From: Mycobacterium neglectum
Lineage (GTDB): Bacteria; Actinomycetota; Actinomycetes; Mycobacteriales; Mycobacteriaceae
Direction: 5' to 3'
Assembly (NCBI RefSeq): GCF_002591975.1
Contig: NZ_NVQE01000016.1
Span: 56,619 to 120,618, forward strand
DNA: 64,000 bases
Both the position numbers and the translations under genes were made by a program. The notes beneath the pieces are model-generated. The model did not search any database. It saw only the letters and a program-made list of their open reading frames with translations, and had not been told where the DNA came from. Of this stretch, positions 16,960-24,242 are shown in pieces; positions within the stretch are counted from its first letter, which is position 1; each line of letters begins with the position of its first letter.

Positions 16960-17478
16960 ATGACGACAGCCGCAGCGACAACCGGGGTGCAGGGGCTCTA
17001 TGACGAGCACGCACGCGCCCTGTGGCATTACGCCTGGCGGTTGACCGGCGACGCGTCCCGCGCCCAGGACGTCGTGCAGGAGACCTTGCTGCGCGCATGG
17101 CAGCACCCCGAGGTGACGAACGACAGCGAGCGCTCGGCACGGTCGTGGCTGTTCACCGTCGCCAGGAACATGATCATCGACGAGAGCCGCACGCTACGCT
17201 TCCGCCGCGAGGTGAGCGCGGCAGACGATTCGGGTGTGCCTGAGCGGGCCTGTCCGGACCAGGTCGATGCGGCACTGGATCGGATGCTGATCAATACCGC
17301 GTTGGCGCGACTGACTCCCGATCACCGTGCGGTGGTACAGCGCTCGTACGTCAAGGGTTGGTCGACGGCGGATATCGCCGCCGACCTCGGAATTGCCGAG
17401 GGCACTGTCAAATCGAGGCTGCACTACGCACTACGCACATTGCGTGACATCCTGAGCGAAATGGGCGTCACAGCATGA
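16960..17478 (+). CDS. ECF sigma factor, SigL-like
   Basis: The 172-aa protein (ATG 16960; an in-frame ATG at 16930 would add 10 residues) has the two ECF domains. Region 2 carries LYDEHARALWHYAWRLTGD and AQDVVQETLLRAWQHPEV with the core-binding helix. Region 4 carries WSTADIAADLGIAEGTVKSRLHYALRTLR, the -35-recognition helix-turn-helix. The wording is very close to mycobacterial SigL as I recall it. In M. tuberculosis sigL is followed by the anti-sigma gene rslA. Here no such gene follows, since the next gene is a convergent LysR that overlaps the 3' end by 11 bases. Confidence 0.85.
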   Translation: MTTAAATTGVQGLYDEHARALWHYAWRLTGDASRAQDVVQETLLRAWQHPEVTNDSERSARSWLFTVARNMIIDESRTLRFRREVSAADDSGVPERACPDQVDAALDRMLINTALARLTPDHRAVVQRSYVKGWSTADIAADLGIAEGTVKSRLHYALRTLRDILSEMGVTA

Positions 17479-18340
17479 TCTTTCCGGATGCCGACCGTAC
17501 TGCCTCGGTGATGGCACCGACCAATGGGCTGTCGAGTTTCCAGCACTGCCAGAACAGCGGCACGTCGAGGTGCGCGGCGGTCACCTGAACGAACGAACCG
17601 TCCGCCAACAACGGTTCGGCCAGATTCTCCGGAAACATGCCCCACCCGAGGTTCGCCCGCACGGCGGTCCCGAATCCTTCCGCCGTCGGCACGAAGTGTT
17701 GCGGCCTCGCGATGATACGACGGAACACCTTGCGCACCAACATGTCCTGCAGGGCATCATCGCGGTTCCACGCCAGCGACGGTGCGGCCGCCACGGCGTG
17801 GGCTGTGAAGCCGTCGGGCAGATGCCGTTCGATGTACGCCGGGCTGGCGACCGGTACGTACCTCATCACGCCAAGCGGCAGCACCCGGCAACCCGGTACC
17901 GGCTTGCGCTCGGTCGTCACCGCTCCCATCACCACCCCCTCGCGAAGCAGTCTGGCCGAATGGTCTTGGTCCTCGATGCGGATGTCGAACAGCACGTCGG
18001 CCATTGTGGCGAGGACACCGGTGAACCAGGTCGCCATCGAATCAGCGTTGACCGCCAACGCAATACGAGGGGAAGACCCGTCACCGCCGCCCATCTCCGC
18101 GAGGGCCTCGGCCTCCAGAAGTGCGGTCTGCGCCGCCAACCGCAACAGCGGAGCGCCTGCCGTCGTGGCGATACACGGTTTCTCCCGCACCACCACGACC
18201 TGGCCGACCCGCTGCTCCAGCGCCTTGATGCGCTGGCTGATCGCCGACGGAGTGACGTGGAGCTGGGATGCCGCGGCATCGAACGACCCGTGCTCGATCA
18301 CCGCCGCGAATGCCGCCAACTGCTGGCCGTCGATCTGCAC
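17468..18340 (-). CDS. LysR-family regulator, ArgP/LysG type
   Basis: The 290-aa protein opens with MQIDGQQLAAFAAVIEHGSFDAA and AISQRIKALEQRVGQ, the ArgP (IciA) style of LysR helix-turn-helix. The effector domain contains LPLGVMRYVPVASPAY and LGWGMFPE, as in LysG. ArgP-type regulators normally control a LysE-type exporter of basic amino acids, but no exporter lies beside it; the 5' neighbour is an FGGY kinase on the same strand. The start ATG at 18340 is 42 bases after the kinase stop, so the two may be co-transcribed. The target is therefore uncertain. Confidence 0.83.
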   Translation of the reverse strand: MQIDGQQLAAFAAVIEHGSFDAAASQLHVTPSAISQRIKALEQRVGQVVVVREKPCIATTAGAPLLRLAAQTALLEAEALAEMGGGDGSSPRIALAVNADSMATWFTGVLATMADVLFDIRIEDQDHSARLLREGVVMGAVTTERKPVPGCRVLPLGVMRYVPVASPAYIERHLPDGFTAHAVAAAPSLAWNRDDALQDMLVRKVFRRIIARPQHFVPTAEGFGTAVRANLGWGMFPENLAEPLLADGSFVQVTAAHLDVPLFWQCWKLDSPLVGAITEAVRSASGKIML

Positions 18341-18382
18341 ATTAGCGATGCTAATGCATCTGCCGAAACATGAACTGTGCTG

Positions 18383-19858
18383 TTACTGGTTCGCTCTGTT
18401 TCGAGCGTGCGATGCGATCCCGTCGTCGAGCCATCCCCGCGCCGCCAGCGCCGCAACGAAGTCGCGGTAGCGCTCAAGCAAGGCCGGGGCTCGAGTCGGG
18501 TCAGGCGTGAGTTCGAGTTCACTTCGCACCATGGCGCGCGCCGCCTCGACGACAGATCGTCCCGCAAGTGTTGAGGCTAGGACCGCCATGCCCATTGCGG
18601 GTTCCGCTTGGGCCGGAATCGAGGCCGGTCGACCGAGCAGATCAACCCGAAGCTGCGACCAGAAACGGTTGCGGGTGCCGCCGCCGGTCATCGTCAGCGG
18701 GCCGTCAGTGGGCGTCTCAAGCAGGTCGAGGTAGTCCATGCAGAGCCGCTCTACGCATGCGACTCCCAGCAATAGCGCTGCGAACATCGCCGCATCGTCT
18801 TGAGCGTCACCGATGACGAACGCTTCCACGTTGCGCGCCACGAACGGAAATCGTTCTGCCTCGGCCACCAGCGGATACGCCACGGCACCTACAGGGATTC
18901 GCGCCGCGTGAGCGGTCAGTACGTCGAGATCCTTATCACCGAACCGCCGCGCAATGACACCGGCGCCACTATTTGACGCCGCGCCGGGTAGCCACGTGTC
19001 GTTCGGCCCTCGATGGCAGTACACAACTCCGCTAGGGTCGCGAATCAGTTGTTCCGAAACGCCCTTGAGTACCAGCGTGGTGCCCAACACCGAGTTCCAC
19101 GAGCCTGTTTCGACGGCGCCCGCGCCTAATTGTGCCGCGCAGCCGTCGGTCATGCCGGCGACCACTGGTGTACCGGCGGGGATCCCCGTGAGCGACGACG
19201 CCGCCGCACTGACGACGCCGAGAACAGTTCCCGGCCTCACCACTTCCGGCAACATACGCGTCGGCACACCGAGCCGGTCGAAAACCTCACTGGGCCATCG
19301 CTCCTCGATCACGTCATAGCCTGACTTGAGAGCGTTGGTGGTGTCGGTGGCGACAGGATGTCCGATCAGCCGAGCGGCGATGAAATCAGACTGATGGAAG
19401 AGCCGCAGATTCCCTGCCTTCAGTTCCTGCCGGTGCCGCAGCAACCAGACGAGCTTGGGCAAAGCCCATGATGGCTGCATTCGAAAATAGCCCAACGAGG
19501 CCCATATCGGTCCCCCCGCCTCATCAACGAGACGTGCCTCCTCCGTCGCCCGGTCGTCGTCGTACATCAGACCGGCCGTCCGCGGACGTCCCGCTTGGTC
19601 GGCGATCAGGATGGTTCCCGATGTCGCATCGACGGCGAGCCCCGCGACGGCACCGGCATCGAGACCGTTCAGAGCCGTGATACATGCCCCGATCACCGCC
19701 TGCCACCATTTCTCGGCATCCTGTTCGTGTCGCCGACCTCGGCGTTCACCACCAAGTGTGGCCCAACCGGATCCAGCTACGTGGCCATCATCGTCGATGA
19801 CAAACACACGGACGCTCTGCGTGCCGACGTCGATACCAAGCCATATCCTGTCGTACAC
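18383..19858 (-). CDS. FGGY-family carbohydrate kinase (xylulo-/ribulokinase type)
   Basis: The 491-aa protein is a sugar kinase of the FGGY family: the phosphate-1 loop GIDVGTQSVRVFVID at residues 8-22, AVDATSGTIL near residue 77, GMTDGCAAQLGAGAV near residue 250, and the C-terminal adenosine motif LTMTGGGTRNRFWSQLRVDLLG. The start is a GTG with AAGGA 10 bases upstream. It would phosphorylate a ketopentose or polyol. Its position beside a Calvin-cycle block suggests a ribulose or xylulose substrate feeding ribulose-5-phosphate, but that is inference. The substrate loop is not diagnostic by eye. Confidence 0.82.
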   Translation of the reverse strand: MYDRIWLGIDVGTQSVRVFVIDDDGHVAGSGWATLGGERRGRRHEQDAEKWWQAVIGACITALNGLDAGAVAGLAVDATSGTILIADQAGRPRTAGLMYDDDRATEEARLVDEAGGPIWASLGYFRMQPSWALPKLVWLLRHRQELKAGNLRLFHQSDFIAARLIGHPVATDTTNALKSGYDVIEERWPSEVFDRLGVPTRMLPEVVRPGTVLGVVSAAASSLTGIPAGTPVVAGMTDGCAAQLGAGAVETGSWNSVLGTTLVLKGVSEQLIRDPSGVVYCHRGPNDTWLPGAASNSGAGVIARRFGDKDLDVLTAHAARIPVGAVAYPLVAEAERFPFVARNVEAFVIGDAQDDAAMFAALLLGVACVERLCMDYLDLLETPTDGPLTMTGGGTRNRFWSQLRVDLLGRPASIPAQAEPAMGMAVLASTLAGRSVVEAARAMVRSELELTPDPTRAPALLERYRDFVAALAARGWLDDGIASHARNRANQ

Positions 19859-20095
19859 GACTGCGGTCCTTCACTTTTCGAGCAGATCCCGGGCGTAGTG
19901 GGCCAAACAACCTGAACTTCCCCCCTCCTGGGGGATGGCGGGCCTGGTCAGTTTCTCAAGGGTTAGGTGCATGGTTGCGCAACCCGCGATGACGCATCTT
20001 TGCGCAGCCTCGACTCTAGGGATCATGAGGGGGAGGCGCTCCGAAACCATCGGAACACACCGATTGACTCCCGCCGGACAGCGAGGAAACAACTT
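19859..20095. promoter_or_regulatory. Divergent regulatory region with C-tract hairpin and TTGCGCA repeats
   Basis: This gene-free stretch lies between the FGGY kinase (minus) and the first Calvin-cycle operon (plus). At 19919-19935 there is TCCCCC, then a short T-rich spacer, then GGGGGA, followed by TGG. At 19973-19984 is the perfect palindrome GGTTGCGCAACC, and its half TTGCGCAACC recurs as TTGCGCAGCC at 20000-20009. These are candidate operators. The CCCCCCTCCTG part also occurs upstream of cbbL. No clear -35/-10 pair is visible. Confidence 0.4.
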
Positions 20096-20242
20096 GTGAC
20101 CGCCACGCGGAAGAACGCCGCACCAACCAGCGGGAACCACTCGGACGACTGGACCAAGCTGCATTGCGCGGCGATCAGTCCTGCGCCAGTGGTGCATTCG
20201 CAGCTTCGGCACCGCTTCGTGCCGAACACCGGGAACGCGTAA
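20096..20242 (+). CDS. Possible 48-aa protein leading the CBB operon
   Basis: A GTG at 20096 preceded by GAGGA at good spacing opens a 48-codon frame that ends two bases before the GTG of the next gene. The product is polar and basic (VTATRKNAAPTSGNHSDDW and so on) with one Cys and four His. I recognise no family. Tight spacing and the ribosome-binding site favour translation; the lack of any known relative and the alternative TTG start at 20164 for the next gene argue for caution. Confidence 0.3.
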   Translation: MTATRKNAAPTSGNHSDDWTKLHCAAISPAPVVHSQLRHRFVPNTGNA

Positions 20243-20244
20243 TC

Positions 20245-20841
20245 GTGATCGAAGCATCGTCGCCGCCATACCGCCAATCGATGCGGGCGCTCCCCCCCAA
20301 CGATGGATCGCGGCTGCCAGTGACAGTCTCCGGTCCGGTCAGGGGCGGGGTCGTCATCATGATTGCCCAGGCGCCACACGGCGCCCAATACTGCGACATC
20401 GTGCGCGAGCGCCTGCACGTCGCGATGTTCAAAACGGTTGTTATTCCCGCGCACACCCGGCTGACCACAAAGTCGGTCATCGGATTTCTCGATCAGCTGA
20501 AGATCGCCGGTGGGCTGCTCGTGGCCGACGGAGTGAGTGGCGAGCTGGCTTGGGACCTGGTCGCCACCGCCCGCGAGCGGTTCACCGGCCTGGTCGCCAT
20601 CGATAGTGGGCACGCACGGGTTCCCAACGTCAAAGGGGTGATCCGCGACAGGGACTGCCCGGCTGTGCAAGTCGACACGACAGTGCTTTTCAGCACCAAA
20701 GCGGCACGCGACGTTGCCCACGCGAGCAGACGACATGTGCACGCGGAGTTTCGGCTCGTAGAGGTTGCGGGTCCCCGAAGATCTCGCCACTTCACTGCGC
20801 AGCTGGCCACCGAGATAGTCGTGCGCGCACTTTCACGCTGA
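20245..20841 (+). CDS. Unknown protein with alpha/beta-hydrolase-like core, CBB-associated
   Basis: The product is 198 aa from the GTG at 20245. Alternating strands and helices (GGVVIMIAQAPHGAQYCD, LHVAMFKTVVIPAHTR, DQLKIAGGLLVADGVSGELAW, FTGLVAIDSGH) resemble an alpha/beta-hydrolase core. The place of the nucleophile elbow reads DGVSGE instead of GxSxG, so catalysis by the usual triad is doubtful. I do not recognise the family. It precedes a phosphoglycolate-phosphatase-like gene on the same strand by 54 bases, which places it in a Calvin-cycle operon. A binding or regulatory role is possible but untested. Confidence 0.6.
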   Translation: MIEASSPPYRQSMRALPPNDGSRLPVTVSGPVRGGVVIMIAQAPHGAQYCDIVRERLHVAMFKTVVIPAHTRLTTKSVIGFLDQLKIAGGLLVADGVSGELAWDLVATARERFTGLVAIDSGHARVPNVKGVIRDRDCPAVQVDTTVLFSTKAARDVAHASRRHVHAEFRLVEVAGPRRSRHFTAQLATEIVVRALSR

Positions 20842-20895
20842 GGGCACCCGATGACCGAGCGGCCGTCAGTGCCCGAACATTTCCGAGGAGTACCG

Positions 20896-21903
20896 ATGCG
20901 CACAGAGCGCGAGCCCCTGGTTGCCCAGTACGTCGCGGTGATCTGCGATCTGGATGGTGTCGTGTACCGCGGCGCCACACCCGTACCCGGCGCCGTGGAA
21001 ACTCTGAACCGGCTATCAGCGCAAGACATTCCGGTCGTATTCGCGACCAACAACGCATCTCGCTCACCCGACGCCGTCGTCGCTCATCTCCACGACCTCG
21101 GCGTCGGGCCGGACGGGTGGACGGTGGTAACCAGCTCCCAGGCCGCCGCGGCATACCTCGCGGCGCGCCTGCCCGAGCAGACCGTCGTACTTGCCGTCGG
21201 GGGGCCGGGTGTTGTGCAAGCACTCGCTGAGGTCGGACTGGTCCCGGTTCGCGTCTCTGAGTTGGCCGGTGCAACCGTGCCGGCGGTAGTCCAGGGGCTT
21301 GGGGTCGACGTCACGTGGACTGAACTCGCGGAGGTCGGATACCACGCAGAGGCCGGCGCGACCTGGGTTGTCACCAATCTCGACATCATGCTCCCGACGT
21401 CGCGCGGCCGAGCACCGGGCAACGGCGCGTTGGTCGCAGCCGTGCAGGCGGCGACGACCGTGATCCCGCACGTGGTCGGCAAGCCGGGTCCGGAACTTTT
21501 CGACTTGGCTCGCTCCACGATGGGCACCGAGAAAGCGGACACTCTTGTGTGCGGCGACCGACTGGACACCGACATCGAGGGTGCCAACGCCGCCGGTCTG
21601 GACTCCCTGCTGGTGCTGACCGGCGCCTCAGATCTGAAGGACCTTGCGTTCGCTGCGCCGAGCGCACGTCCGACATATGTGGCCACGGCCCTGACGGGAC
21701 TGCTCGAGCCGGGCGTGCGCCTGCGTGCGACTCCGGAGGACGGAGTCAGCGGCCGATCTTTGCGGTCCGTCATTACGGCGACGTGGGCAGCACGCGACGC
21801 CGGTCAGGCGGTCTCCGAAGACGCCGGTAGGTGGCGCCGCCTCGAGGACCAGCTTGGTCTGGAGCGCACCCGACCCACCTCAGAAACCGGAGGACAACGA
21901 TGA
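20896..21903 (+). CDS. HAD-IIA phosphatase, probable phosphoglycolate phosphatase
   Basis: The catalytic motif I is CDLDGVVYRG (Asp18 and Asp20), motif II is in FATNNAS, motif III in VVGKPGPELF and motif IV in VCGDRLDTDIEGANAAG, the NagD/PGP layout of the HAD superfamily. I start it at ATG 20896 because GAGGAG stands 5 bases upstream; ATG 20851 would add 15 residues. The length of 335 aa includes a C-terminal tail of about 60 residues. In an organism with RuBisCO it probably removes phosphate from 2-phosphoglycolate made by oxygenation. It overlaps the next small gene by an ATGA. Confidence 0.8.
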   Translation: MRTEREPLVAQYVAVICDLDGVVYRGATPVPGAVETLNRLSAQDIPVVFATNNASRSPDAVVAHLHDLGVGPDGWTVVTSSQAAAAYLAARLPEQTVVLAVGGPGVVQALAEVGLVPVRVSELAGATVPAVVQGLGVDVTWTELAEVGYHAEAGATWVVTNLDIMLPTSRGRAPGNGALVAAVQAATTVIPHVVGKPGPELFDLARSTMGTEKADTLVCGDRLDTDIEGANAAGLDSLLVLTGASDLKDLAFAAPSARPTYVATALTGLLEPGVRLRATPEDGVSGRSLRSVITATWAARDAGQAVSEDAGRWRRLEDQLGLERTRPTSETGGQR

Positions 21904-22157
21904 CCACATTCGTCTGCGCGTTCACCGACAGCCAGACCTGGATCGTCCCCGGACTGCGGGACTGCGACATCTACGGGTGCAGCCAGGAAGCTGCGATCAT
22001 CGCCTACACCAGCAACTACGCCCGGTTCTGCATCGTTCACTCGCAAGAAGGAGTCGGCATCGCGCTGCGCGACCCCGATTTCGAGGGCTGGTACCGCATC
22101 ACCGCCAGTCACCACGACACCCGGCACCGCCTCATCGTCACCGTGCATCCGCTCTAA
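21900..22157 (+). CDS. Unknown 85-aa protein coupled to the phosphatase
   Basis: The ATG at 21900 overlaps the phosphatase stop (ATGA) and is preceded by GGAGG about 6 bases upstream, so translation is very likely. The protein is compact with no signal peptide or membrane segment. It has Cys at residues 6, 22, 27 and 44, several aromatic residues (WIVPGL, FEGWYRI) and a C-terminal His-rich stretch (SHHDTRHR). No known family comes to mind. Its stop overlaps that of the convergent cbbY gene. Confidence 0.65.
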   Translation: MTTFVCAFTDSQTWIVPGLRDCDIYGCSQEAAIIAYTSNYARFCIVHSQEGVGIALRDPDFEGWYRITASHHDTRHRLIVTVHPL

Positions 22158-22861
22158 CCATCCAGGCGGTCGCGGAACCATTCGATGAGCGCCGGGTCGG
22201 TGAGCCCGTCTGCGACGAGCGTCGCCCCGGACAGGTCGTCTGTGCGGGTGTATGAGTTGTACGCGGCCAGGCAGCACAGGCCGGCGGCGACCGCTGCCTG
22301 CACGCCATTAGCGGAGTCCTCGACGGCGACCGCGCGCCCGGGTGGGCAACCAGTCCGGTTGAGCACCTCGAGGTACACCGCCGGGCTGGGCTTCAAGTCA
22401 GAAACCTCGGTTCCGGTGATCACGGTGTGAAACCTGTTGCCGAAGACCTGATCCAAAAGCGGTTCGACCCAGGCGCGGGTGCCTGTTGTCGCCACGTGCA
22501 TTGCCACACCGTTCGCGGCAAGCGAATCGATCAACTCGCGGGCTCCGGGCCGCGCACCCACGCGCCCGTCCGCAACGAGACGACGCATGATCTCCGTCTT
22601 TCGTATGTGCAGCCGTTCTGCGAGCTGCGTTGCCTCGGCGCGTGACCGACCGCGGTCCTGGAGCCAGAACGCCAGCCGCCTCGCGCCTCCGGTGATCTTG
22701 AGCAGCTGCCCGTACGTGTCGATGTCCCAGTGATCGGGCAGCCCTGCCTCCGCGAATGCCTCGTTGAAGGCAACCCGATGACCATCTCGCTCGCTGTCGA
22801 CGAGCGTGCCGTCGACGTCGAAGATCACTGCCTCCGGGCGGCTCACCCGGTCACGGGTCAT
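22154..22861 (-). CDS. cbbY: CbbY-type HAD phosphatase (xylulose-1,5-bisphosphate phosphatase)
   Basis: The 235-aa protein is an HAD-IA enzyme: motif I FDVDGTLVDSERDGHR (Asp15 and Asp17), a cap domain with WDIDTYGQLLKITGGARRL, motif II VATTGT, and motif IV AVEDSANGVQAAVAAG. The cap wording GHRVAFNEAF and LLKITGG matches proteobacterial CbbY, which hydrolyses xylulose-1,5-bisphosphate, a misfire product that blocks RuBisCO. Its start overlaps the rpe stop (ATGA), so it is the last gene of a receiver-rpe-cbbY operon. The context makes CbbY much more likely than a generic beta-phosphoglucomutase. Confidence 0.86.
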   Translation of the reverse strand: MTRDRVSRPEAVIFDVDGTLVDSERDGHRVAFNEAFAEAGLPDHWDIDTYGQLLKITGGARRLAFWLQDRGRSRAEATQLAERLHIRKTEIMRRLVADGRVGARPGARELIDSLAANGVAMHVATTGTRAWVEPLLDQVFGNRFHTVITGTEVSDLKPSPAVYLEVLNRTGCPPGRAVAVEDSANGVQAAVAAGLCCLAAYNSYTRTDDLSGATLVADGLTDPALIEWFRDRLDG

Positions 22862-23577
22862 CGCTGGAGCGCTCCTGGTGGGGTGCTCTCGCGGGCGCGT
22901 GCAATCAGCTCTTTGACCGCGGCCGCCTTACCATCCGGATACGCATACATCCACGAGCCGGAGATGAAGACATCGGCACCGGCGGCGGAGGCTCCCTGGA
23001 TGGTTTGGTCCGTGATGCCGCCGTCGACCTCGAGTTCGATCGCCAGCCCGGATTCGTCGATCATCCGTCGCAGCCGTGCGATCTTCGGCTCCACGGCACG
23101 TATGTAGGACTGGCCGCCGAATCCCGGATTGACGGTCATGGCCAGAACGAGGTCGGTTTCGGCCAGAACGTGCTCGACGACCTCGACGGGGGTGTGCGGA
23201 TTCAGCGCAACGCCACTGCGCGCGCCGAGGTCGCGAATGCGCGCCAGGGTGCGATGCAGGTGCGTGCACGCCTCGGCATGCACGATGACCAGCTCGCATC
23301 CTGCGTCGACGTAGCGCCCCAACAGCTCGTCGGGGTTGACGACCATCAGATGAGCCTCGAACTCGACGGTGCTGTGCCTGCGAGTTGCCGCGATGACGTC
23401 AGGGCCGAAGGTGAGGTTGGGGACGAAGACACCGTCCATGACATCCCACTGGATCCGGTCGACGCCCGCCTCGCACAACTCGCGCACCTCCTCGCCGAGG
23501 CGGGCGAAGTCAGCGGGCAACACCGACGGCACGATGAGCGGGTGGTTGACGCTGTCCATCCTCGTTGGCGTTGTCAT
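22858..23577 (-). CDS. rpe: Ribulose-phosphate 3-epimerase
   Basis: The 239-aa enzyme interconverts ribulose-5-phosphate and xylulose-5-phosphate. The TIM-barrel landmarks are VPSVLPADFARLGEEV, the metal/catalytic WDVMDGVFVPNLTFGP, FEAHLMV, the loop MTVNPGFGGQSYI and the second acid in EVDGGI. The start is ATG 23577, with GGAAAGG 8 bases upstream; an earlier in-frame ATG at 23634 has no support. It lies between a receiver-like gene and cbbY on the same strand and belongs to the Calvin-cycle set, probably in addition to a housekeeping copy elsewhere. Confidence 0.93.
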   Translation of the reverse strand: MTTPTRMDSVNHPLIVPSVLPADFARLGEEVRELCEAGVDRIQWDVMDGVFVPNLTFGPDVIAATRRHSTVEFEAHLMVVNPDELLGRYVDAGCELVIVHAEACTHLHRTLARIRDLGARSGVALNPHTPVEVVEHVLAETDLVLAMTVNPGFGGQSYIRAVEPKIARLRRMIDESGLAIELEVDGGITDQTIQGASAAGADVFISGSWMYAYPDGKAAAVKELIARARESTPPGALQR

Positions 23578-23669
23578 GGGCGCGGCCTTTCCGATCGGGT
23601 GCGTCCATCCGATCGCATCACGCGCGCGGCGCACTCACCTACGTGGGTGGAGGACCGGGTGATATCGGC

Positions 23670-24083
23670 TCAGCGCCCCTTCCGTAGTAGCGGAAAGACG
23701 GCTTCGGCCAACCGGATTGGGTCGATCGGGTGTGGCACCGCGGCGTCCGCCCGTGACCACCGCGCAAGCCACGCGTCGTCGGGACGGCCGGTCAGGACCA
23801 GCACCGGCGGGCAGCAGTCCATCTCGTCCCTGAGGCGTTTGGCAATGCCCATTCCCCCTTCGGGCGTGGCTTCGCCGTCCAGGACGGCCAGATCGACGTC
23901 GCCTGCGTCTACACATGCGATGACCATCGAGCCCGTGGCCACTTCGCGGTAGTCGATCTCGGGCAGGTCGGCGGACGGACTCGGGCCCAGCGCCTGGATG
24001 ACCTGCCGGCGAGTTCGGGTGTTGTCGCTGTAGACCAGGACACGCAAGCGCGCTCGGCATTCGGCTGGTGTCACCTCGGTCAC
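23670..24083 (-). CDS. Stand-alone receiver-like protein (Rv3143-like)
   Basis: The product is about 137 aa (GTG 24083; GTG 24074 is possible) and consists of a single receiver fold with no output domain. VLVYSDN is strand 1, VDLAVLDGEA holds the would-be phospho-Asp69, and VLVLTG holds Thr98. The conserved Lys before the cis-Pro is replaced by His118 (VPHPID), and the acidic pocket has one Asp instead of two, so phosphorylation may be altered. It resembles M. tuberculosis Rv3143, which from memory lies just upstream of nuoA. Here it heads the rpe-cbbY operon, 92 bases before rpe. Confidence 0.75.
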   Translation of the reverse strand: MTEVTPAECRARLRVLVYSDNTRTRRQVIQALGPSPSADLPEIDYREVATGSMVIACVDAGDVDLAVLDGEATPEGGMGIAKRLRDEMDCCPPVLVLTGRPDDAWLARWSRADAAVPHPIDPIRLAEAVFPLLRKGR

Positions 24084-24242
24084 CGGGCCGATGCTAGTGC
24101 GGTTTTGCCGGTGTTTCGGCGTGACGGCCGTTGTCCCCCCGTCTATCCACCCACCGGGGGGATGGTCCACGCCGCGGCCGCACCCAGCATGTGATTGGGC
24201 CTTGGGTGTCTTAGGTCTGCACGCTGGAACGAGGGAAGAGTG
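24084..24242. promoter_or_regulatory. Divergent cbb promoter region with perfect inverted repeat
   Basis: The 159-base gap separates the minus-strand receiver-rpe-cbbY operon from fbp-prk. TCCCCCC at 24134-24140 and GGGGGGA at 24156-24162 form a perfect 7-base inverted repeat with a 15-base spacer. The right arm is followed by TGG, as in the related element near 19930. It is a candidate site for a regulator of both operons. The fbp ribosome-binding site GAGGGAAGAG lies at 24231-24240. Confidence 0.45.

Noticed and set aside
17468..18340. The ArgP-like LysR protein as the CbbR of the first CBB block
   Set aside because: Its helix-turn-helix and effector wording are of the ArgP/LysG type, and it is separated from the CBB genes by a kinase. 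The LysR gene next to cbbX is the better candidate.
20896..21903. NagD-type nucleotidase as the role of the HAD-IIA protein
   Set aside because: The fold is shared, but the operon context with CBB genes makes phosphoglycolate phosphatase more likely; the substrate is still unproven.
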